The notes under the pieces: generated by a model
Told to the model about the DNA's origin: nothing
Seen by the model: the letters and a program-made list of their open reading frames with translations, nothing else
The model's database searches: none
Assembly (NCBI GenBank): GCA_902806215.1
Contig: CADCVT010000481.1
Span: forward strand, 1 to 5,059
Source: an uncultured Solirubrobacteraceae bacterium
Lineage (GTDB): Bacteria; Actinomycetota; Thermoleophilia; Solirubrobacterales; Solirubrobacteraceae
Direction of reading: 5' to 3'
DNA: 5,059 nt
Position numbers and translations under genes: made by a program
Shown: positions 1-4,270 of the stretch, in pieces
Numbering within the stretch: position 1 is the first letter of the stretch
How the letters are laid out: every line of letters starts with the position of its first letter

Positions 1-1
1 C

Positions 2-214
2 TACCTCCACTGGCGAGCGGTCGAGTGCCCGGCTGGTGAGCGCGTCATCACGACGGGCTTCTTCAACCACATCTGGGCCGACGAGGACGAGGACGTCGAG
101 CTGCGGCAGAACTACCCGATGAACTCCGGCCAGTGGATCGTCGAGGTCAAGTTCGAAGGTGACCGCACCAAGTGGACCACCACCTTCTGGGCGATCTGCG
201 CGAAGGTCGGCTAG
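2..214 (+). CDS. C-terminal end of a probable secreted protein (5'-partial)
   Basis: This is an open frame entering from the left edge and ending at TAG (212-214), leaving 70 visible residues. Nearly every codon ends in G or C, as expected for a real gene in this genome. Two cysteines stand out: one in VECPAGERVITTGFF (visible residue 9) and one four residues from the end in FWAICAKVG (residue 66). A CPxG segment followed by aromatic/glycine residues, with a terminal W..xCA, recalls small exported actinobacterial proteins in which two such cysteines could form a disulfide; that likeness is recalled, not searched. The acidic stretch ADEDEDVE (about residues 26-33) would be surface exposed. The signal peptide, if any, lies outside the window, so export is an inference. 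I cannot name a function. The 151-nt gap and separate start signals suggest the next gene is not part of the same operon. Confidence 0.7.
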   Translation, partial: YLHWRAVECPAGERVITTGFFNHIWADEDEDVELRQNYPMNSGQWIVEVKFEGDRTKWTTTFWAICAKVG

Positions 215-365
215 CGGTCGAGGTGATGCAGGACGGCCAGGACTCGGCGGTGCCCGTGCGCCGCCTTGTCCAGGCCGGGCCAGGATGGTGCGTCCGCGCG
301 CGGGCGGGGGTTCGGTTCTCTGCCAATCGACGCGCCGCGCCGGATCCCGTGGCACCATCGCGTGC
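215..365. other. Intergenic region upstream of the ceramidase-like gene
   Basis: This 151-nt gap between two genes on the same strand is GC-rich, with a G-run near 303-310. I see no clear rho-independent terminator for the upstream gene and no convincing -35 element. The only promoter-like signal is the weak hexamer near 353-358, listed separately. Upstream in-frame starts for the next gene exist inside the gap (ATG at 285, GTG at 288) and further back (GTG at 159), but they would put a long non-hydrophobic, Arg-rich tail before the signal peptide. Confidence 0.5.
353..358 (+). promoter_or_regulatory. Weak candidate -10 element for a leaderless start
   Basis: The hexamer CACCAT lies 7 nt before the GTG at 366. 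It keeps the A at position 2 and the T at position 6 of the actinobacterial TANNNT -10 pattern but lacks the first T. The spacing matches the better hexamers before the rhomboid gene (6 nt) and the HARP-like gene (7 nt), and there is no Shine-Dalgarno sequence here. No -35 element is visible. Alone this is weak evidence. Confidence 0.25.
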
Positions 366-2696
366 GTGCGCCGCTTCGTCGTTCTCACCATCCTGCTCGT
401 CTCCGGTGTCGTGGCCGTTCCGGCGGCCGGCGCGGCTCCGCTGAAGGCCGGTGCGGCCAAGGCCGACATCACGCCCGCCAACGGCGGGAACACCCTCGGC
501 TACGTCCGGCCGGACATCAGCGTCAAGGGCGTCCACACCCGGCTCATGGGCCGCGCGCTCGTGCTCGACGACGGCGACACCAAGTTCGCGCTGCTGGCGA
601 CCGACCTCGCGTTCGCGCTCGACAAGGAGTCGCTCGTCGCCCGCCTGAAGGACCTCGGCTACACGCACGAGACGATCCTCTACACCGGCACGCACACGCA
701 CTCCGGCCCGGAGCAGCTCGCGCCGTGGCAGGTCGAGCAGCTCGCCCAGGCGGTCCGCCGCGCGGACGCCAACCGCGTGCCCGCCAAGGCGGCGTGGGGG
801 AGCGGCACGGTCGCCGCTGCCAACCGCAACCGCAGCATCGAGGCCCACCTCGCGAACTTCGGCTTCGACCTGTTCTACGGCGAGGGCTATCCCGAGAACG
901 CACCCGGCGGAGCCGACTCCACCCGCGATCTGCGACTGCGCGTCCTGCGCGTGGAGCGCAACGACGGCACGCCTCTCGCCGCGTGGATGGAGTTCCCCGT
1001 CCATGTCACGACCTCGACCGCCGCGGTCGACGTGTGGGACGCCGACCTCGCGGGCGCGTCCGAGCACCACCTCGAGAACGACATCGGGCGCGACGGCTTC
1101 GTCGCGCTGTGGTCCAACGGGTCCTCCGGCGACCTCATGCCGCTGTTCGACTCGTACAACCCGACCGCGACGATGGACCTGCTCGGCCGGCGCATCGCCG
1201 CCGAGGCCGGCCGCGCCTGGCGCGCGTCGAAGGCGTCGCTGTCGAGCGAGCTGCCGGTCGACGTCCGCTGGACCCGTGCTTGCTACTGCGGCCAGGAGGT
1301 CGAGGAGGGCCGCAGCGTGAGCGCGACATCGGTGTTCGGCGTGCCGTTCCTCGGCGGGTCGGAGGACGGCGCCTCGATCTTCCACGAGCCGGGCGCGACA
1401 GAGGGACGCCGGCTCCCGGCCGCCGCGGCCGATCCGGTCCAGGGCCGCAAGATCCAGGCGGCGCCGTCCGAGCCGACCGGCGTGCACGAGAAGCAGCCCG
1501 AGGTGCAGGTCGTGCGCATCGGCGACCGGCTGCTGCTCGCGGCCCCCGGCGAGCCGAGCGTCGAGATGGGCCGCCGCTTCGAGGCCGCCGTCAAGCCGCA
1601 CCTGCCGCAGGGCGTCGAGGACACGGTCGTCGTCGGGCTCGCCAACGACTACATGGGGTACTTCACGACGCCCGAGGAGTACGAGATGCAGCACTACGAG
1701 GGCGGCCACACGGTCTTCGGCAAGTGGACGTCGCTGCTGGCGCGCGACTCGTTCATCGGCCTGACCCGGGCGCTCTCGTCCGGCGGCAAGGCGCCGGAGC
1801 CGTCGGTGCCCGGCGGGCTCGGCAGCACCGAGAAGGGGACGCCGGACGTCGGCCGCGGCGGGGTCGAGGGCAAGCTGCTGCAGGCGCCCACCGGCCGCGT
1901 CGAGCGGATGAGCGTCATCGACGTCCGGTGGTCGGGCGCGCCGAAGGGCGCCGACCGGCCGATCGACGCGCCGTTCCTGACGATCGAGCGCGACGGCAAG
2001 CCGGCCGACTCGGATCTCGGCCTCGGCGTCCTCTGGCGCGAGGCCGACGGGGAGTACGCGGCTCGCTACGACGTGCCCGCTTCGCTTCCCGCCGGCTCGT
2101 ACCGGGTGCGCGTGAAGAGCGCGGGCTACGACCTGCTGTCCGCGCCCTTCGAGGTCGCTGCTTCGGATGGGCTTCGGCCGCTTGGCGTGACGGCTTCCGT
2201 CGTGCGGGCCAAGGCCAAGAAACGGAAAACAGCATCAGTGAGGAAGAAGGGGTCCAAGCGCACCCGCGCTCAGCGCCGGCGTGCCGCCGCTCGTCGCCGT
2301 GCTGCTCGCCGCCGTGCGTCTCGACGGGCCAGGACGAAATGGACCCGCCTCGTCCTCACCGCGCAGAACCCGGCTCCCGATCCGGCTCGCGCGATCACGT
2401 ACCGCGACATCTCGCCGACCGGCGGACGTGCCGTGCTGCGGATCGGCCGCAAGACCGCGGTCGCGCGCTGGGACGGCGCGGCGGGCGGCTGGGTCGCGCT
2501 CGTCAGCGGCCGGGTCGCGCCGGGGACGCCGATCGTCCTCGCCGCGGGCGCGCTGCAGGACGGCGCCGGCAACGTGAACGGCGAGGCGACGACGCTGAAG
2601 GTCGGCGAGGTCGCGCAGGCCCAGTGGCCGCGTGCGATGGGCGTCGGTGGCGGCCGCACCCCGGGCCCCGGCGGCCAGGGCACCTTCCCGCCATGA
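366..2696 (+). CDS. Exported neutral/alkaline non-lysosomal ceramidase-family hydrolase with variant nucleophile position and basic insert
   Basis: The product is 776 aa from GTG at 366, chosen because a signal peptide begins there (MRRFVVLTILLVSGVVAVPA, likely cleaved after AGA at residue 23). The mature part opens with a family-like KADITP. Family members are zinc amidohydrolases that split ceramide into sphingosine and fatty acid. Features matching the Pseudomonas enzyme are GTHTHSGP (H110, H112), NRNRSIEAHLAN (R156), PVHVTT (H213), PGEPSVEMG (E396), and ANDYMGYFTT...EEYEMQHYEG (Y432 and Y444, 12 apart like Tyr448/Tyr460). H110, H213, E396 and Y432 are the probable zinc ligands. The nucleophile motif differs: SNGSSGDLMPL has Met258 where characterised ceramidases have Ser in GD/NxSPN. 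Residues about 500-598 look like the family's C-terminal beta domain. Residues 614-658 are an Arg/Lys-rich linker, and 660-748 form another beta-type domain ending near DGAGNVNGE. The fold is well supported; ceramide as substrate is not. It appears to be a single-gene unit, convergent with the DUF4126 gene. Confidence 0.88.
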   Translation: MRRFVVLTILLVSGVVAVPAAGAAPLKAGAAKADITPANGGNTLGYVRPDISVKGVHTRLMGRALVLDDGDTKFALLATDLAFALDKESLVARLKDLGYTHETILYTGTHTHSGPEQLAPWQVEQLAQAVRRADANRVPAKAAWGSGTVAAANRNRSIEAHLANFGFDLFYGEGYPENAPGGADSTRDLRLRVLRVERNDGTPLAAWMEFPVHVTTSTAAVDVWDADLAGASEHHLENDIGRDGFVALWSNGSSGDLMPLFDSYNPTATMDLLGRRIAAEAGRAWRASKASLSSELPVDVRWTRACYCGQEVEEGRSVSATSVFGVPFLGGSEDGASIFHEPGATEGRRLPAAAADPVQGRKIQAAPSEPTGVHEKQPEVQVVRIGDRLLLAAPGEPSVEMGRRFEAAVKPHLPQGVEDTVVVGLANDYMGYFTTPEEYEMQHYEGGHTVFGKWTSLLARDSFIGLTRALSSGGKAPEPSVPGGLGSTEKGTPDVGRGGVEGKLLQAPTGRVERMSVIDVRWSGAPKGADRPIDAPFLTIERDGKPADSDLGLGVLWREADGEYAARYDVPASLPAGSYRVRVKSAGYDLLSAPFEVAASDGLRPLGVTASVVRAKAKKRKTASVRKKGSKRTRAQRRRAAARRRAARRRASRRARTKWTRLVLTAQNPAPDPARAITYRDISPTGGRAVLRIGRKTAVARWDGAAGGWVALVSGRVAPGTPIVLAAGALQDGAGNVNGEATTLKVGEVAQAQWPRAMGVGGGRTPGPGGQGTFPP
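2205..2339 (+). other. Arg/Lys-rich low-complexity segment within the ceramidase-like protein
   Basis: Codons 614-658 encode 25 Arg/Lys in 45 residues and no acidic residue. The first half is Lys-rich (AKAKKRK, RKKGSKR) and the second half is built from RRRAA-type units. At 2217-2250 the coding strand uses codons rare elsewhere in the gene (AAA, ACA, GCA, TCA, AGG), so G/C at third positions drops locally. The segment separates the beta domain ending near residue 598 from the one starting near 660. It is probably a flexible, positively charged linker, perhaps binding an anionic surface or polymer; that role is inferred. Confidence 0.75.
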
Positions 2697-2700
2697 CCGC

Positions 2701-2746
2701 CGAACGTCCGTGAGTACCTCCTATAGCGGGGTCTGACGGACGTTCG
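2701..2746. terminator. Inverted repeat between convergent genes, candidate bidirectional terminator
   Basis: CGAACGTCCGT (2701-2711) and ACGGACGTTCG (2736-2746) are perfect 11-nt reverse complements around a 24-nt loop. The left arm starts 4 nt after the ceramidase-like stop (TGA, 2694-2696). The right arm ends 6 nt before the stop of the oppositely oriented DUF4126 gene (2753-2755). This placement suits a hairpin ending transcripts from both sides. There is no T-run after the stem in either direction, so it is not a canonical rho-independent terminator. It could instead protect 3' ends or bind a protein. Confidence 0.55.
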
Positions 2747-2752
2747 CGGCCC

Positions 2753-3337
2753 TTACGGCGCGCCGCGACGGCGCACGAGCGCCCGGCGCACCCGCAGCAC
2801 GGCGAACGCGCCGAGCACGAGCAGCGCGATCACGAGCAGGAACGCCAGCACCGGGACCACGAACGCGACGACGACGAGCCCGGCGGACCCGAGGTCCTCG
2901 GCGAAGGACACGAACGGGTTGGCGGTGCCGGCGGTGCCGAGCGTCGTCCCGCCGCGGAAGCTCGCCCGCTCGAAGTGGACCGAGCCCGCGACCACCGCGC
3001 CCAGGAGGGCGGACGCCACCGCGGGCAGGTCGGTCTCGAGGCCGGTCTGGCCGGTGAAGAGCACGGCGCCCGACACGGGCGCGACCACCGTCCCGACCGC
3101 GTGCAGCACGTGGTCGACCGCCGGGACCTTGTCGCCGACGAAGTCCGCAAGCGTCAGGACGCCGAGGACGATCAGGCCGGTCGTCGTCTCGAGGTCGTCG
3201 AACGGCGCGGCGAGGTCCACGACGTCGAGCCGCGCGAGCAGGGCGCTCGCGAACAGCGGCAGCCACGCGTTGAGCCCCGCGGCCCCCGAGAGGCCGAACG
3301 CGGCGAAGAGGCTGCCGATCGCGGTGGCGGTGTCCAC
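2753..3337 (-). CDS. DUF4126 family membrane protein
   Basis: The product is a 194-aa integral membrane protein of unknown function. The N-terminus (GLSGAAGLNAWLPLF, residues 15-29) and the central ADFVGDKVPAVDHVLHAVGT (64-83) followed by VAPVSGAVLF match the pattern I know for DUF4126: a glycine-rich first helix with LNA.LPL, then a D-x-x-x-D-K-x-P-x-x-D motif. Likely membrane segments are about 5-35, 53-68, 80-97, 104-122 and 150-182; the last is the most hydrophobic, and the tail is basic (RVRRALVRRR). The start is GTG at 3337, giving MDTATAIGS. It shares its G with the rhomboid stop (TAGTG) and has no Shine-Dalgarno of its own, so translation probably depends on re-initiation after the rhomboid gene. 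The same frame stays open far upstream, but that part is antisense to or overlaps other genes and shows no protein-like composition. The molecular role is unknown. Confidence 0.85.
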   Translation of the reverse strand: MDTATAIGSLFAAFGLSGAAGLNAWLPLFASALLARLDVVDLAAPFDDLETTTGLIVLGVLTLADFVGDKVPAVDHVLHAVGTVVAPVSGAVLFTGQTGLETDLPAVASALLGAVVAGSVHFERASFRGGTTLGTAGTANPFVSFAEDLGSAGLVVVAFVVPVLAFLLVIALLVLGAFAVLRVRRALVRRRGAP

Positions 3338-3948
3338 TACACGGCGGGCGCGGCAGCGCCCCGCGCGCGCTCGGGCCGGTGCCCGTCGAGCAGCCGTGCG
3401 GCGAGGATGCCGCTGAGCGCGCCGAAGAGGTGGCCCTGCCAGGACACGCCCGGCGTGGGCACGAGCCCGAACAGCAGCGTCGTGCCGAACATCGCGAGCA
3501 CGAGCAGGCCGACCCCGAGGTGCAGCATGCGGCGGGTGTAGTACGCCCGGGCGATCAGGTAGGTGGCGTAGCCGAAGACGACCCCGCTCGCGCCGATGTG
3601 GATCGTGTCGCCGGGCCCGACCAGCCACGTCCCGACCCCGCCACCGATCGCGACGATCGCCGTGACCTTGGCGACGCGGACGAAGCCGGTCAGCGCGATG
3701 ACGGCACCGAGCACCAGGAACGGGATCGTGTTGCCGATCAGATGCCCGAAGTCGCCGTGCAGGAACGGGGCGAGCAGGATCCCGAGCACGCCGTCGCCGT
3801 CGCGCGGGCGGATGCCGTTGGCGTCGAGGTCGCCCGCGGCGAGGTCGACGACCTCCACGGCCCACATGAGCGCCGACATCGCGCCCACGAGGAGCAGACC
3901 GCGCTCGCGGTCGCTGCGGATCCGCTCCGGCTTCGTCTCTACGGCCAT
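3337..3948 (-). CDS. Rhomboid family intramembrane serine protease
   Basis: The product is a 203-aa, probably six-helix membrane protease that would cut substrate transmembrane segments within the bilayer. HGDFGHLIGN (residues 64-73) reproduces the GlpG-type H-x4-H-x3-N array of helix 2 (H64, H69, N73; compare H145, H150, N154). IGASGVVFG carries the catalytic Ser121 in GxSG, and WQGHLFGALSGILAARLL carries the partner His173, each in the expected order. Helices are approximately 18-36, 70-88, 91-110, 119-138, 142-161 and 171-187, with the L1 loop at about 40-63. The length suits a minimal six-TM rhomboid without cytoplasmic domains. The start is ATG at 3948 (MAVETKPERI); an upstream ATG at 4023 would add a Cys/Pro-rich tail and run through the promoter region. 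A TACGCT hexamer 6 nt before 3948 suggests a leaderless transcript. It is first in an operon with DUF4126. No substrate can be named. Confidence 0.92.
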   Translation of the reverse strand: MAVETKPERIRSDRERGLLLVGAMSALMWAVEVVDLAAGDLDANGIRPRDGDGVLGILLAPFLHGDFGHLIGNTIPFLVLGAVIALTGFVRVAKVTAIVAIGGGVGTWLVGPGDTIHIGASGVVFGYATYLIARAYYTRRMLHLGVGLLVLAMFGTTLLFGLVPTPGVSWQGHLFGALSGILAARLLDGHRPERARGAAAPAV

Positions 3949-3954
3949 GCCCCC

Positions 3955-3960
3955 AGCGTA
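3955..3960 (-). promoter_or_regulatory. Candidate -10 element of the rhomboid/DUF4126 operon
   Basis: Read on the minus strand, TACGCT fits TANNNT and lies 6 nt before the ATG at 3948, so transcription would begin at or next to the start codon. The intervening GGGGGC is a poor Shine-Dalgarno sequence that directly abuts the ATG, which also favours leaderless initiation. No clear -35 element is visible at 16-19 nt. Confidence 0.45.
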
Positions 3961-3997
3961 CGGGGCGGCGGGGACCCCCGAGGTCGAGGGGCAGACA

Positions 3998-4010
3998 GGG
4001 GAACATCCCC
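3998..4010. promoter_or_regulatory. Perfect short dyad, possible operator
   Basis: GGGGA (3998-4002) and TCCCC (4006-4010) are reverse complements around ACA. The dyad lies about 40 nt upstream of the rhomboid -10 candidate and 26 nt upstream of the plus-strand TAGGTT. It could be a regulator-binding site for either gene. In a region full of G and C runs, a 5-nt-arm dyad can also arise by chance. Confidence 0.25.
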
Positions 4011-4035
4011 CATGCGAGGACACCCACCCCCGTCT

Positions 4036-4041
4036 TAGGTT
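4036..4041 (+). promoter_or_regulatory. Candidate -10 element for the small ORF
   Basis: TAGGTT fits TANNNT and would place the transcription start near 4048, about 22 nt before the ATG at 4070. That leaves room for the ribosome-binding site at 4059-4065. No hexamer resembling TTGACA is present 16-19 nt upstream, so support is partial. Confidence 0.35.
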
Positions 4042-4058
4042 CCACCCAACGGATCTTC

Positions 4059-4065
4059 AAGGGGG
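4059..4065 (+). promoter_or_regulatory. Ribosome-binding site that sets the small ORF start
   Basis: AAGGGGG ends 4 nt before the ATG at 4070, a workable Shine-Dalgarno match and spacing. It is the best such site in the window, since the other starts lack a convincing one. It is the main argument that the 53-codon ORF is translated. Confidence 0.6.
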
Positions 4066-4069
4066 CACC

Positions 4070-4231
4070 ATGCAGACCATCACCACCACCACCCGCACCA
4101 GCACCTTCGCGTTCGACGGTCCTCGCGTCGTCGAGCGGACCCGGGGCAGCGCTCATCCCAAGGTGCCGACGACCCGCCCGGTCGACGATTCCCGGCGGAT
4201 CGGCAGGGTGGGGCAGGGCCGCCGGCCGTAG
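4070..4231 (+). CDS. Small hypothetical protein, 53 aa, Thr-rich N-terminus
   Basis: The ORF runs from ATG at 4070 to TAG at 4229-4231. The N-terminus MQTITTTTRTSTFAF is rich in Thr; the rest is polar and basic (RVVERTRG, HPKVPTTRPVDD, SRRIGRVGQGRRP), with no cysteine, no signal peptide and no membrane segment. Most codons end in G or C, as in the neighbouring genes. A good Shine-Dalgarno sequence (4059-4065) and a TAGGTT hexamer upstream support expression. The composition suggests an unstructured peptide. I do not recognise a family. It reads in the same frame as the next gene, separated by its stop and about 30-40 nt, so a readthrough or leader-peptide relationship is conceivable but unsupported. 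It lies opposite the untranslated start region of the rhomboid operon and does not overlap that gene. Confidence 0.6.
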   Translation: MQTITTTTRTSTFAFDGPRVVERTRGSAHPKVPTTRPVDDSRRIGRVGQGRRP

Positions 4232-4257
4232 GGTCCTCAGGCGGCCGTACCGGCTTC

Positions 4258-4263
4258 TATCGT
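4258..4263 (+). promoter_or_regulatory. Candidate -10 element of the HARP-like gene
   Basis: TATCGT fits TANNNT and stands 7 nt before the GTG at 4271, so the first transcribed base would fall at or beside that codon. It overlaps the alternative GTG start at 4262, arguing against the latter. A GGAG at 4264-4267 is only 3 nt from 4271, close for a Shine-Dalgarno site. No -35 element is evident. Confidence 0.4.
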
Positions 4264-4270
4264 GGAGCCT

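Larger units (their letters stand above)
3949..4069. promoter_or_regulatory. Divergent promoter region between the rhomboid operon and the small ORF
   Basis: These 121 nt separate oppositely oriented start codons and must hold signals for both directions. Visible elements are a minus-strand TACGCT at 3955-3960, a plus-strand TAGGTT at 4036-4041, a GGGGA-ACA-TCCCC dyad at 3998-4010, and a CGGGG/CCCCG mirror around 3969-3980. The segment has strong C/G-run asymmetry (repeated CCCC and GGGG blocks) unlike the flanking coding sequence. Shared regulation of both sides is possible but not shown. Confidence 0.6.

Noticed and set aside
159..365. Upstream in-frame starts for the ceramidase-like gene (GTG at 159, ATG at 285).
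   Set aside because: They add 27-69 Pro/Arg/Gly-rich residues before a clear signal peptide, and the first overlaps the end of the preceding gene.
147..1709. A 520-codon minus-strand open frame opposite the ceramidase-like gene.
   Set aside because: It is a mirror of the plus-strand gene, whose zinc-site motifs and signal peptide are unmistakable. The antisense product is an Arg/Ala/Val-rich shadow with no motifs.
266..2713. An 815-codon plus-strand open frame overlapping the ceramidase-like gene in another frame.
   Set aside because: Its product is almost entirely Arg/Pro/Ala/Gly and carries no domain. It stays open only because stop codons are rare in such GC-rich sequence.
3949..4023. 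Longer rhomboid protein starting at ATG 4023.
   Set aside because: The extra 25 residues are low-complexity and Pro/Cys/Ser-rich and run across the promoter dyads. The start at 3948 gives a standard N-terminus and has a -10 element at leaderless spacing.
3999..4034. ECF-sigma-type promoter built from GGGAAC (3999-4004) and CGTC (4031-4034).
   Set aside because: The spacing is 26 nt, whereas ECF promoters of this type need about 16-17 nt.
3596..4231. A 211-codon plus-strand open frame containing the 53-aa ORF as its C-terminal part.
   Set aside because: Its first two thirds are antisense to the rhomboid gene, which has full catalytic motifs. The well-placed ribosome-binding site points to the ATG at 4070.
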